Positions 1 to 11,330 of a stretch of 64,000 nt of DNA are shown in pieces. Under the pieces are notes generated by a model. The model saw only the letters and a program-made list of their open reading frames with translations. It was not told where the DNA came from and searched no databases. Positions within the stretch are counted from its first letter, which is position 1. Each line of letters opens with the position of its first letter. A program made the translations under genes and the position numbers. Source of the DNA: Amaurobius ferox (Eukaryota > Arthropoda > Arachnida > Araneae > Amaurobiidae); NCBI GenBank assembly GCA_951213105.1, contig OX578152.1:102207455-102271454 (forward strand), read 5' to 3'.

Positions 1-639
1 TCATGAATTTAGAAAATATCAAATAAAATAGCTTTCAAAATGCTATTCGTCTACACCAAGGTCTGTAATATCGTTTTTGGCCACTTGTTTTTGGAAGCTG
101 CAATAGATAGATTGATTTGACTGATTTTTATCGTCTGCCCAGAATAAGACTTATTTCGAAGACGGATTTTTTCGGTTTAAAATATTCTTTATTTTAAACT
201 AATTTAAACTAATTAGCTAATTGCTTTTAAATAAAATGTTAATTATTTTAAAACAAACTTAGACTATAATTGCACTAAGACATCACGTTTAGAATTTAAA
301 CATAAAAACTACTTTAAAAGTAAAATTCTTTATTCTTACTAGAAGACTTTAAAACACATTTACAAGTCTGAGCGCTATCGAGGATAAAACGTCCTTCAAC
401 AGAGGTATATGACAGGAAAAAGATGGCCTTTTTATACTCGGCTAAACTGCGAACAAAATTTGAATATCATTAATTAATAAAAAGAACAAGGAAAGACAGG
501 GGAATGGAAAAACATATAATATTAAAATGACACAGCAGATATAAAATACAAAGTAAACACATTTAGATGTTTAAAAATGCAGGTAGTTATTCACCTTTGG
601 AGATAAAACTTAATATTAAAAACGCCAATATCGTTTGAG
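1..639. other. AT-rich stretch, no feature seen
   Basis: Matches 35,125-35,770 of unit 2. I see no coding signal, RNA gene or element terminus; part of it could be flank or decayed 3' sequence of the PLE relic that follows. Confidence 0.5.
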
Positions 640-1700
640 ACCGAGTTTATTCAGGTGGCGCTAGTGTAAGATAAGTAGTTCTGAACTGTATGCATTTCTA
701 TGGCGAAAGGCCTGAAATATTTATTTAAGCTGTCCATTATGTAAAAATAATTTATTAGAGTAATGCAAATTAGAATTGAAACAATAAAGAATATTGCTAC
801 GTATTCAAAATTATCAGCCTGAACCAAAATATTACTTTTAAACTTATCAGTTCGCATACGGTTAAACATAGGAGCGATAGTAGAATGGGCAGGTTTGAAA
901 TGAAATTCTAGGTAAAACAGAACAAAAGGGTGGAAGATCTTAGGATTGTAAGGAAGTCTGGATGTGAATAGCAAAAAACTGGAAGATGGGCCAAGCGTAG
1001 ATTTGGGTTAGATAAATTTAGAACTGATTATAGAGAACGATTGATAAATAAACTCAAAGGAGTAGCTTCGTAGCCAAGGTTAAAGGTACAGTTAATGTCG
1101 TCCCTCAAATCATCAATAGAAGAACAGACATTAAAGACACGATAAAAGTAAGCAATAAAAATGCTTTTTGTCTGAAGAAATAGGATGGAACGAATCAGCG
1201 GAAATACAAAAATTAGTGAATATAGATTTACAAAAGACAGAAGTATGGAAAGCATTAGTATCATGGGAACTAGAACATCAAAAATTGGGTAAAGATTCCC
1301 CTCCCCTCACCACACACACACACGCACACACACTCATGCTCAGCAGTAAAATGTATGGAAGGATAAAATTCCTTAACGCTATCAACTAGGCTATTAAGAT
1401 AGCTTAAAATATTACTTCACACAATGAACATATTATCCACCTAACGACCCAAAGGAATCAGTTTTAAATAAAAAGAGAGCACAATCTCATTCTAAAGTTC
1501 CTGCAACACAACTTCAGCCAAAATGCCAAATAAAGGACTGCCCATAGGGACACAATGAGATTTGAAAAAAAATATTTCGTCACGGAAACCAAAATAATTG
1601 GTTTTCGGGACAATGTTCAATGCAGAAATACATAATTGCTTTGTGGGTATTGGGGAAAAGCGAGACAGAATCAAAACTATGTATCGTTTAATTGGGAACG
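640..1700 (-). pseudogene. Penelope-like retroelement relic (reverse transcriptase), unit 1
   Basis: Decayed minus-strand PLE coding region, broken into several frames. Reading from about 1,690 down: an RT motif A-like stretch (FDSVSLFPNTH), then about 60 bp missing relative to unit 2, then NYFGF and motif B (VPMGSPLFGILAE, about 1,560-1,500). Next comes a motif C remnant near 1,440 where YVDD reads stop-VDN, then the C-terminal RT segment (SIDDLRDDINC) and a linker (YNPKIFHPFVLFYLEF) near 930. The GIY-YIG endonuclease that should follow is absent: about 620 bp present in unit 2 (35,955-36,573) is missing here. PLEs encode RT plus GIY-YIG; this copy is dead. It lies at the same place in unit 2, so it predates the duplication. 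Confidence 0.75.
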
Positions 1701-1739
1701 AAATGGATACAAAAAAAAAAAAGAATTAATGAATGTATT

Positions 1740-2157
1740 AATGGGATTAAAAGAAAAATATGAGTAGTAAAATACTTCGTGTGTATACCAATTCTTCGTA
1801 TAAAACTAATATGTACGTGGATTTCAAACAATCATTAAACACCAGAACTATCAATACTTTTAATTAAATAATTGTATCATACGTAATTTTTATTAGAAAA
1901 CGAATGACAAACTTTAGAACAACTCTAGTCGGTACCGTTTTCCAGATCTTGCACTTTTTTTAAATAAATGCGTTAAAAACTACATAAATTAAAAAAAAGT
2001 AGTAATTATTATCGAATAGTCTAAATTTTTAAATGCAATATCATGTAACAAATTTGTTAATATCATTTTCGTGGATCTAATACGTTGCATTCGCGAGAGA
2101 AGATGCTTATTGTAATAGTTTTGCATTTTGATCTTAAATAATTAGTGAATAGTTATT
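1740..2157. other. AT-rich spacer, no feature seen
   Basis: Aligns to about 37,540-37,950 in unit 2. It may be the 5' part of the PLE relic, but no motif is readable. Confidence 0.4.
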
Positions 2158-2360
2158 CACTAATATTCTACCATACTACAATCACTATATACTATCAATA
2201 ATATTCTATACTACTATCACAATATACTATAAATAATATTCTATACTACTATCACTAATATTCTATACTAATATTCTACACTACTATCACTACATACAAT
2301 CAAAAATATCTCTACTACTATTACTTTATTCTATCACTAACATTCTACTTCAGTAGTAAT
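2158..2360 (+). repeat. Minisatellite based on ACTATCACTAATATTCT
   Basis: Irregular tandem repeats built from short phrases such as ctatcacta, atattctata and ctactatca. The matching tract in unit 2 is longer (about 37,950-38,275 plus a piece after 39,680) and was hit by Tc1-B, so this tract approximates the state without that insertion. Confidence 0.85.
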
Positions 2361-2697
2361 CACTATATTCAACTTTTTCCAGAGGATATTCATTAAAAAT
2401 CCATTTCAGTTTGGTGAGGATTTTACACGTGAGCTTATATAAGTTGTCATTCTGTTTGAAAGACAACGACCAAAAGCGCCTAGTTTCGATCTCGTATTAA
2501 TTTAATGTCATAAACATTGTAGACCTGCTACATCAATGATTTTGCTGTGAAAAAATAAAGTCATTGTGTAGGTAAAATAAAGTGCTGTACACATAACATT
2601 TTCTTTTCTAGTAAAAAAACCATAGAATGTGTTCTTGAAAAGCAATATTTCAGTCAGGGCTAAATACATATTATACTACAAGCAGTGTGAACTGAAT

Positions 2698-2990
2698 CAG
2701 AAAAATGAATACAACCTGAAAGGAAGAAAAATTATCTGAGGTTTTCTCCTCGGAGAGAAATTCCCTTCTTTAAGAAAACAATAGAGCTATTTATCTTAAT
2801 GTTTATACTGTACCCGCGCTATTTGCTTTTCCCGTGTAGAATTTGTGGAATTTAATAAGCTTTGCTCTAATGGTGATTCGAAAGCAGCGGTGTCTAGCGG
2901 TTTGCTTTTGCTTTTGTTATTTAAATTGTGTTATTTTATGTAAACTCTGTGAAGCAATTCATTTTAGAAACTTTTCAGCGCAGTTGAATA
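2698..2990 (+). repeat. Module A of an ancient dispersed repeat, with identity island
   Basis: Contains the shared core (tgtttatactgt, cgctatttg, gtagaattt, ggaatttaataag) that recurs at 6,470, 8,320, 12,000 and 18,200 and in unit 2. Positions 2,698-2,867 are identical base for base to 40,044-40,213 (170 of 170), although the surrounding duplication has diverged clearly. No frame stays open across copies, so it is not coding. Confidence 0.7.
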
Positions 2991-3099
2991 GCTATGCATA
3001 TGTATTGGAAAGGAAATTATAATCAAAGGAAAAAATTACCGTGGTAAAAAATGTAACAAAGACGAAAAAAAGTTCCAAAGTAACCTTCCGACTTATAAA

Positions 3100-3700
3100 A
3101 TTAACAGAATCCAATCAGAACATATTAGAATTGAATTTTAGTAGCTGTTTTGTTAATTTTGCAAGATTTTTTTTTTTGATAATCGGTATTGTGGGTCCAA
3201 TGATTATAATTAATTATTATTACCCTTCACTCTTTAAAGGGATTAAAAATATTTCAATTGATACCATACTTGCAAATATACTCCCCGTGAGGGGAAACTT
3301 GCTCCCCCTCCTCCCGAGGGGGCTAATGACGTCACGAACAAAAACAATTATATTGCGAATATCTTTCACAACAATGATTGCAAGTATGAAGTCTCGAGAG
3401 CATTTAGTCATGAATAAATCCTTTTATGCATGATTAAGTCAAATTTTATTCTATGCTGAAATGTTAAATAAATTTCAATGTTTTCACTCAAATTTAAAAC
3501 AAAAATGCTATTTAGTTTTAGATGTTTTTATAACAAACTCGGATGTAAAGTTTCGCGAAATCGAGCGACAATACTCCAAAAATAGTCAAAACATAATCAG
3601 GAGGTCTTAAAACTTACATTAGCATCAAAACCTCGAATTTGAAATTTTTCGGGAAAACAATGCTTCCTCTATACTATATCGCATGGTATGAGAAAATAAA
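3100..3700 (+). mobile_element. HINE-3, hairpin-ended non-autonomous element
   Basis: Shares the phrase tcggtattgtgggtccaatg and a gtgaggggaa/ctaatgacgtcacgaac block with copies at 22,200, 28,000 and 40,450. It ends in an imperfect hairpin (3,661-3,700) of the type ctatactat...atggtatgag. Matching unit 2 copy at 40,450-40,957, so it predates the duplication. It has no coding capacity. Assignment to Helentron-type elements rests on architecture only. Confidence 0.6.
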
Positions 3701-3847
3701 AATGATTGATGTAAAACATGACTATTTTCAAATACTTCATATTCCTAAAATACACTCACAAACAATGAAAGTTGCGCACCAAGAAGGAAGCATAGGATGG
3801 ACCTGAAATTTTATTGATGGAAGGATACAGATGAATTATATACATGA

Positions 3848-4941
3848 TCACAAAAACAGCGCAGCAGAACACGTAAAGGGGAAGCTGTGGTACACAATCC
3901 GGTCAGCCCCAATAGCGCGTCGCACCGTCTCGTGCTGCGGTACAAGCAGCAATGCGGTCGGCATGGTGTCGAACAGATGCCTGATGTTGTCTTGCGGCAG
4001 ACGAGTCCACACCTGTTGGACATTACGTTCCAAATCCCGAAGATTACGGCAACGAGGCAGTTGGCGTTTCAACTGGTCCCAAATATGCTTTATAGGGGGC
4101 ATGTCTGGAGAGCGAGCAGACCATGGAAGTGTCTGGGAATGCCTCAGGCAGGCCTGGACGATCCGAGCCGACTGCGACCGGGCATTTTCCTGCTGGAATT
4201 GCGCACTTTGAATCCCAGCAACGAATGGGAGCACATGGGGCCGTAGAATCTCATCCACGTACCGCTGGTCCGTCAAATCAGCTGTCGTAGGCTATGGCTC
4301 CCCAGCCCATGATGTCTGCAGTGGGGCTGGTGTGGCGTTCGGTAACGGGGTTGGGATTGTAGCGTTGTGCAGGGGACCGCCACATCCGGACACGCTGATC
4401 ATCGATCCCCAAAATGAAGCGGCACTTATTGCCAAACATCAGACATCACCAATCTGTGGCGTTCCACGTTGCTCTTGCCCGGCACCACTGCAACCGGAGC
4501 CGCCGATGTTCCCGTGCTAACGGCAGCACAAGTAAGGGACGCTGGCATTGCAGATTCGTTTCCTTCAGGCGTCTAGATATGGTTCGTGGGCACACAGGAG
4601 CCGCTACGTGTGCCTTTATCACGGATCGGGTCGCCGTGGGTTTTATACGGGCCTGCCGCATGATCATTCGAGCCTTTCTACTCGTGGTATGCCTGGTCCG
4701 TCAATAGCCTGTCCTCCGTGTCTGGGTGGCGTCCCGAGACCACTGCTCCCAACACCTTCTGACGGTATAGTCCGAACGATCTACGTAACGGGCTACCCGG
4801 CGCTGACAACTCTGCGCTTTTAAGCGCGATGATGAGGCCTCTCTCGAAGTCTCTCAGTTGCGTATATCGACGTTTCTGGCAACTACCCACTATTTTTTTT
4901 AACTCCGTACTCGTGCTTGCGTCGGCCTTAGCTTCTCGCAT
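3848..4941 (-). pseudogene. Tc1-family transposase, catalytic triad lost
   Basis: DDE transposase of Tc1 elements, which cuts and joins the transposon at TA sites. From 4,941 downward: an N-terminal helix-turn-helix region (YTQLRDFERGLIIALKSAEL), a frameshift, then a second HTH (VCPRTISRRL) and RRLRLQWCRARATWNATDW at 4,667-4,446, a stop, and the C-terminal half at 4,276-3,848 with LPWSARSPDMPP. All three catalytic positions are changed: the first Asp is Asn (FGNKCRF, codon 4,428-4,430), the second is Glu (QQENARS, 4,187-4,189) and the final Glu is Lys (PIKH, 4,088-4,090). There are several frameshifts and stops; it cannot make active enzyme. Confidence 0.9.
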
Positions 4942-5099
4942 TATTGGGGCGTCGACTACACGCTTGTTTATAAGATTCGCTGGCTCATGTTTGCAGCGCC
5001 CCTCACGTGTATACGGTCATGCACGATCACACCAGACTGGGATCATTTGCTTACTAGCCCCGCCTCTAGCTGTTTACATCATTTCACGGTTGTACCATT

Positions 5100-5856
5100 T
5101 TTTACTTTCCCTGCAATACATGGTAATGTATAGGGAAAGTATTGGAATCATGTCGAAAATCGGAACTCGAGTTTTCGACGGATCTACACGTTTCGAGACC
5201 TCTAGAATACGAAAAAACTATTTTTAGCGTGACGTCTCTGTGTGTGTCTGTCTGTCTGTGCAGATTTTGTATCCACTCTAACTAAAAAACTAATTGATCG
5301 ATTTTCATAAAATTTGGTAGGTAAGTTACTTGTGGACAATTCTGGTGCTGATTAGTTTTGGGTACGATTGGTGAGAAAAGAACCCGTTTTTTTTTTGCGA
5401 AATGGCCCGCAAAAGTTTGTATCCACTCAAGCTAAAAATCTAATGGACCGAATTTCACAAAATTTAATAGATAAGTCGCTTGTGAGTTACCCTGGTGCTG
5501 ATTAGATTTTGGCATGATTCGAAAAAAAAATAACCTGCGTTTTTTTGCAAAATGGCCCGCAAAAATTTTCAAAATTTAAAATAAGAAACTACGTATGCTG
5601 AAATATATCCATTAAAAGCTTGTTTTATACGTAATTTTCAACGAAGAAAAAAACAAGACCAACCTCATTACACTAGGACTAGCCGTTCTCGAGATATTTT
5701 AGTTTATTCGTATTTTTCTACGCCACCTTTGAAAATAAGTGCAGTTACCAAATGAGAACGAAAATTGAATTAAAAGTGAATTAAATTTAATTTAAATAAA
5801 GAGAACGTGTATATAAGTCTGCAGGGAAAGTCATGTGCTGCCCACATCAGATTTTT
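5100..5856 (-). mobile_element. HINE-1, full length, nested in Tc1-A
   Basis: On the minus strand it starts aaaaatctgatgtgggcag and ends in the hairpin arms actttccct...agggaaagt (5,103-5,141 on the plus strand). A 12-nt subterminal inverted repeat (actttccctgca near the 5' end, tgcagggaaagt in the 3' hairpin) and a short CAGA-type microsatellite are present. No ORF of note. It sits close to the right end of Tc1-A, so it is younger than that element, and its flanks are T-runs. Confidence 0.8.
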
Positions 5857-6047
5857 CTTCTTGGTGCGCAACCTTCATTGTCCGTGAGTATTTCTTGATT
5901 TGAAAAGGTAAAAATTGATTTCTTTTCAAAGATTATAATGTTTTGATTCTATTCAAGTTTTATTTTGCCTAATTTTTATATTTATAGTTTAACTTATAGT
6001 TAATATTTATAGACTATAATAGACTATATTATAGACTATATAACAAA

Positions 6048-6190
6048 CACACTTAGACGTCAAGTTAAAATTTATTTTTTCGTACTCTAGAGGTCCCAAA
6101 ACGTGTAGATCCGGCGAAACTCGAGCTACGATTTTCGCCATGTTTCCAGTACTTTCTCTATACATTACCATGTATTGCAGAGAAAGCAAA
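6048..6190 (+). mobile_element. HINE-1, 3' fragment
   Basis: Only the conserved 3' module (cgtactctagaggtcccaaa and onward) and the terminal hairpin (6,157-6,189) remain. It occupies the place of the longer unit 2 copy at 41,261-41,933, so the insertion is older than the duplication and this copy lost its 5' part. Confidence 0.75.
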
Positions 6191-6469
6191 AAGTACTAAA
6201 TATAAAAATATTGAAATTATTTTTATATACTCATAAATAGTAGCTTATTTCCCACAGAACAAGTAAAATTTGTTTATATTTATATCCATTAGATTTGGAT
6301 AAATAAGCGTATTAAATGTGAGCATTTTTCATAGCATTCTGATTTTAGACAGAAATTTTCCAACCATAGATGTTATTCACCACAAATATACTTGCGGTAT
6401 TAACTAAACTTTATGAGAACTTTAACATGACTTATCCAGAAGAGAATGAAAATTTTTGTTTGTATGGTT

Positions 6470-6740
6470 TAGACGAGATTGCCGTTATTAGAAAACACAC
6501 AAATGATTTTTTTTTTATTTTTGTAAATGTTTATACTGTCTTCCGCTATTTACTTTCTCCTGTGGAATTTTTGGAATTTAAAGTAAGCATTCCCCGCAGG
6601 TGATTGGTAAAGAAGTGGTTTCTGGGCGATTGTTTTGCATTCTTTAGAAATATTCCAAGTTTGAGCGCGAAATTATTTGGTTTTATTATTCAAATTTGCT
6701 TTTGTCTGTTATTTAAATATTCTTTTAAACATTATATTCC
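6470..6740 (+). repeat. Module B of the ancient dispersed repeat
   Basis: Carries tgtttatactgt, ccgctattta, ggaattt and caggtgattggtaaagaagt in the same order as modules A and C-E. Counterpart at about 42,640-42,930. Not coding. A short TG run follows at 6,760-6,780. Confidence 0.6.
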
Positions 6741-6904
6741 GAAATTTCTCGAGGCTATGGTGTGTGTGTGTGTGTGTGTGAGGGGGGGATTGTTCAGTTG
6801 GGTTATAATATTTATTAGGTAGATGAATAAATTCTTATTTTCTTATAAAAGTATAATGAGGAATAATTGAGTAAAAATGTCTGAATAAGAATCTCTACAG
6901 AATT

Positions 6905-7475
6905 TCCTGGTACGTTTATATTTCATAGTGTTTATTATATTTCATATATATTCCAATATTATATTCCATATATAGTCTAATATGATATTCCATATATATT
7001 CCAATTTTATTATTTTTATATCCAATATCTATATTCCATATATATTCTAAAATTATATTCATTCCATATATATTCCAATATTATATTTCAAATGATTTTC
7101 AAATCTATATTCCATATATACTCATATATTATATTCAATATATATTACAAATCTATATTCCAGATATATTAACACATTATATTACATATATATTCCAATA
7201 TTACATTCCATATATATTCCAATATTTTGTTTCAAATATATTTCAAATCTATGTTCCATATATATTCCAATATTTTGTTTCAAATATATTTCAAATCTAT
7301 ATTCCATATATATTCCAATATTATGTTCCATATATATTACAAATCCATATTCCATATATATTCCCACATTATATTTCATATATATTCCAATATCACATTC
7401 CATATATATTCCAATATTATATTATATGTATATTATATTCTATATATTATATTGCATATATATTAAATTTGTTAT
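6905..7475 (+). repeat. AT-rich minisatellite (ttccatatatattccaatat)
   Basis: About 570 bp of imperfect tandem repeats around a 20-35 bp unit. It keeps long pseudo-ORFs open on both strands, which are artefacts of the repeat. In unit 2 only about 115 bp remain (43,865-43,980), where a tRNA-derived repeat interrupts it. Confidence 0.9.
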
Positions 7476-8319
7476 ATTTCGTATCTCTATTTGTATCACA
7501 TAAATTATATCAGAATGCAAAAATGAGATATATCAATAAGCAATTTTATCGCTTTGATTGATGAAAGAAAATTTCTAAAATAATAAATACTTCATTAGAA
7601 CAAAGCCTAAAAAGTTAAATAATATAGCAACCGCTTTCAAAGGCAAAAAATGAGACTTCTTTTTCAGGATACATCGGACAAAGCACCATTACAAACAAGC
7701 TTATGTACGCGTCTGTAGAAAATGGTTGTATCACGTGAGCTAGGAAAATAACTGTTGCCAAAGAAAATTCGAAAAGAAAATTGAAAGGAAAAACGAAGTA
7801 GCAGGAATGTTTTGAATCATTCTTCTGTTCCTTATCAACCTCCTTGGTTTTAATATTTACTTTTTCTCTCAATCCTCGTATATCCAGGGGTGCATTCCAT
7901 TCGTATATCCAGGGGTGCATCCATTAAAAGTGCGTCAGCAGCTTTGTGCATATGGGAGGGATTATTTTACATAACTGTAAACACCCCCTTTATATGACGG
8001 GCTTAATTTATATCTAGTACACATTTAGATATTTAAAGATATATTCAAAACGGATATATTTGTGTTTCAACAAAACCTGCAATGGAAATTCCAATCTCTT
8101 TACCAAAGGACATTTTCATAAAACTTATTTAATGTCCTTATATTGGACATTTAATACGTTTTTCTTGCGTAACACACAGCGTATGTTACTTCTATTTAGA
8201 AAAGCGTTATTTTTAATTTACGGGTTAATAAATTTGCACCAGTAGCGGTTTGTAACCCAGACCAATAATTTTAACCAAACATAATAATAATAATTCATAA
8301 TAAGTAATAGTTTAGCTCA
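7476..8319. other. Spacer, no feature recognised
   Basis: AT-rich and only patchily similar to unit 2 until about 8,040, after which it matches 44,560 onward. A 20-bp phrase (atatccaggggtgcattcca type) is repeated directly at about 7,878-7,920. Confidence 0.4.
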
Positions 8320-8545
8320 CATAAAAGATGCTATTCTTGGATAAAACAATAGCGTTATATTTTTCTTAAATGTTTATGCTGTGCTTGCTATTTATTTTTT
8401 TTACGTAGAAATCGTGGAATTTAATAAGCGTACCCCTCAGGTGATTGGATATGCGTCGGTAGCTAAACAAACGTTTTTTCACTTTGGAGGGATTCTTATC
8501 TGAAAAGCGGTTGATTTGATTTTTATTGACCAAAATGCTCTCAAA
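8320..8545 (+). repeat. Module C of the ancient dispersed repeat
   Basis: Contains aaatgtttatgctgtgctt, gctatttatt, gtggaatttaataagcgtac and cctcaggtgattgg. Counterpart at about 44,830-45,030. Not coding. Confidence 0.65.
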
Positions 8546-8867
8546 CAATTTCATACAGTATAGGAAAATTATAAAAATATTCAGCTGCTTTATTTTAAGA
8601 ATAACATCTTTCTCAAATAAAGAAAAATCTTAAGAAGTGCTTTTCTGGAGTCAGAAAACAAACATTACAACTGTAGGGGACTTTCTGAAAGCTGTAATTT
8701 TGAAAACCTTTGGTACATGTTGCCAAAATAGACGAGTAATACCCTGATATCAATGTTTTAAAATAAATGTTTAATGGGAAAAAGAAGACATATCGTATTA
8801 AATTAGTATTTTTCGATGATCTGAATGCAGATGTCAGAACTTTAGTTATTCAAAACGAAAAATGGGC

Positions 8868-9020
8868 CGCTCTATACACGGTGTTCCAGAAAGATTGCAT
8901 GAATAAGTAACTATTAAACGATTAGCCCCTCTATAGATGGGGTTCCACACTAAATATCTCTTTGAACGATTGGCCGCTCTATAAACGGTGTTCCCAAAAT
9001 ATTGCATAACTAAATATTTC
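8868..9020 (+). repeat. Short tandem array, ~58-bp unit, about three copies
   Basis: Three diverged units containing gccgctctatacacggtgtt and gcatgaataagtaac-like text. The same unit is expanded to about 17 copies in unit 2 (45,130-46,165). Confidence 0.8.
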
Positions 9021-9251
9021 TTGAATGAATAATCGCAGACATAAGGTTCCAATTTAGGAAATGCTTCAAATGAAATAGACTTTCAGACTAGAAATGAGAT
9101 AGATCGTTTTGGTCACGTGAGACGTTTCTGCAAAATAATATAAAATGTAACATTTTATACTGGTCTTCTACATAAGAAATTCCAAATAGCAAATTTTCCT
9201 TATTCATTTAAAGAACATTTGGGGGAAAATCCCGGTTCTCCATAATACACA

Positions 9252-10050
9252 AAATCTGATGTGGGCAGCACATGACTTTCCCTGCAGACTAATATTAACG
9301 TTCTCTTTATTTTAATTAAATTTATTTCACTTTTAATTCAATTTTCGTTCTCATTCGGTAACAGGGCTTATTTTCAAAGGTGGCGCAGAGAAAGTACGAA
9401 ACACTAAAATATCTCGAGAACGGCTAGTCCTAGTGTAATAGGGTTGGTCTTATTCTCTTCGTCGTTAAAAATTACGTATTAAACGAGCATTTAATGGATA
9501 TATTTGAGTATACCCAGTTCTTTAGTTTAGATTTTGACAATTTTTGCGGGCCATTTTGCAAAAAAAGGTAGGTTATTTTTTTCCAAATCATACCAAAATC
9601 TAATCAGCACCAGGGTAACCCACAAGTGACTCATCTACCGAATTTTGTGAAATTCGGTTTATTAGTTTTTCAGTCAGAGTGGATAAAAGCTTTTGCGGGC
9701 CATTTCACAAAAAAAGGCGGGTTCTGTTATCACGAATCGTACTCAAAACTAATCAACACCAGATTCGCCCACAAGTGACTTACCTACCAAATTTTGTGAA
9801 ATTCCGTCCATTAGTTTTTTAGTTAGAGTGGATACAATATCTGCACAGACAGACAGACAGACACACAGACAGGCAGACAGACAGACACACAGACAGACAT
9901 ACAGACACACACACAGACGTCACGCTAAAAATGGTTTTTTCGTATTCTAGAGGTCTCGAAACGTGTAGATCCGTCGAAAACTCGAGTTGTGATTTTCGAC
10001 ATGATTCCAATACTTTCCCTATACATTACCATGTATTGCAGGGAAAGTAA
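9252..10050 (+). mobile_element. HINE-1, full length
   Basis: Begins aaatctgatgtgggcagcac, has the subterminal actttccctgca, a CAGA/CACA microsatellite at about 9,845-9,920, then the conserved 3' module and the hairpin ctatacattaccatgtat ending gggaaagtaa. Unit 2 has no element at the matching place (about 46,265), so this inserted after the duplication. Confidence 0.85.
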
Positions 10051-11028
10051 TAACTGGCCGTAAAAGCATTGTAAAAGTTAAATGGCTGGAACTGCTTTGA
10101 CCCGATCAAAAGAGACAGCGAAAACGTACATTTCAGGAGTTGCAAAAAATTGAATTTCGTTATATAAAATTTGCATTCAAAAACTTACACGAGAAGAATT
10201 AACTTTAGATAATGTTTTATATAGTTCCCAGTTATCTAATATCTCGGATAATTTTAATCGTGTGACAACTGAACTGTTTTGTTTGCTTAATTGGAATATG
10301 TAAACTATTTTTACAATTGAAATTCTTTTCCTAGAATCTGTATAAAATGATACATTTCATATTATTTTACTAAATGGTATCATATGTTCAAAATTTGCAT
10401 GCAATAGTAGCCTACCTTAAATAAAGAATTTATTAGAATGGATTAATGGGTCAACGACCTATCGTTCAAAATATATCTAGTCGGATATCTATATTTAGAA
10501 TGCTTGTCTAGAATAGGAAGAAAATCAATGGCTAATACTGGTATTGTAAGCAGTTCATGCAGAAATGCATCTTACATTCCAACCACCGCGTTATCAATTG
10601 CAACACAGTGGTCAATACAGTTAATGAAGAAAATTAATAATGATAATTAGTAATGTTACTGTTGTGTTATACATTCCAACTAGGGCCGCGTTTTAGTAAC
10701 GAATTTGGTCTGGTAGTGCCATGCTAGTTATACCCTAGCATTCGCCATTGATGGAATGATGCATCAAGAAAGACTTTGCTTCACAATGGACTATAACGTC
10801 AATGATGATTATATGGTGTGAGGGAAATGTGACTTTCGACTGTACCATGGAATAAGATGGTATTAAAATTGTGTTTATATGGTCACATATCAGATAAATA
10901 CATCAAATTTATCGGAGTGATAGACCTTCTGTGAACTTGAAAAAGTAAATTTTTGTTTTAATATTCTGTAAATTTAGAAATTTTTTACTTAAGTATGAGA
11001 TCTCATAAAAAGATACAACTTTTACTTT
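10051..11028. other. Unit 1 spacer, no gene recognised
   Basis: Aligns with about 46,290-47,248. Nothing identifiable as coding, RNA or mobile; conserved only through the segmental duplication. Confidence 0.5.
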
Positions 11029-11330
11029 GTACTTTCCCTACAATAGATGGTACTGTATAGGGAAAGTACTCGAATCGTGTCGGAAATCGCAACTCAAGTT
11101 TTTGAGGGATCTACACATTTTGCGACCTCTAGAATAGGAAATAACTATTTTTAGCGTGACGGCTATGTGTGCGCCTGTATGTGTGTGTCTGTTTGTGCAG
11201 TGTATGTATCTAATCCAACTCAAAAACTAATAGAGTAAACTAAATTAAAACTAAAATTTTATAGGTAAATTATTTGTGAATTACAGGGGTTCTGATTTGA
11301 TTTTGGTATAATTCGATGATTTCTTGCGGT
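11029..11330 (-). mobile_element. HINE-1, 3' part
   Basis: Terminal hairpin at 11,031-11,067 followed by the conserved module and a TG-rich microsatellite; the 5' half is gone. The matching copy at 47,249-47,545 shows it predates the duplication. Confidence 0.75.

Larger units (their letters stand above)
3753..5888 (-). mobile_element. Tc1-like transposon Tc1-A, interrupted by a HINE-1
   Basis: Inverted ends of about 33 bp sharing aatga(a/g)gttgcgcacc are flanked by TA (3,751-3,752 and 5,889-5,890). The left end carries two extra bases (ca). Without the nested HINE-1 (5,100-5,856) the element is about 1.38 kb, a normal Tc1 size. Unit 2 keeps an empty site at cctaaaaTAttttgat (TA at 41,026-41,027), so it inserted after the segmental duplication. 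Its transposase gene runs on the minus strand and is broken. Confidence 0.9.

Noticed and set aside
2835..2860. Sm-site-like aatttgtgg in module A, suggesting an snRNA
   Set aside because: Not conserved in the other modules and no flanking snRNA stems or promoter element recognised.
3848..4276. Separate 142-codon gene
   Set aside because: It is the C-terminal part of the broken Tc1-A transposase, not an independent gene; overlapping plus-strand frames are shadows.
7182..7466. Two overlapping frames with repeated IYMEY / YSNI phrases
   Set aside because: Products of the AT minisatellite on both strands.
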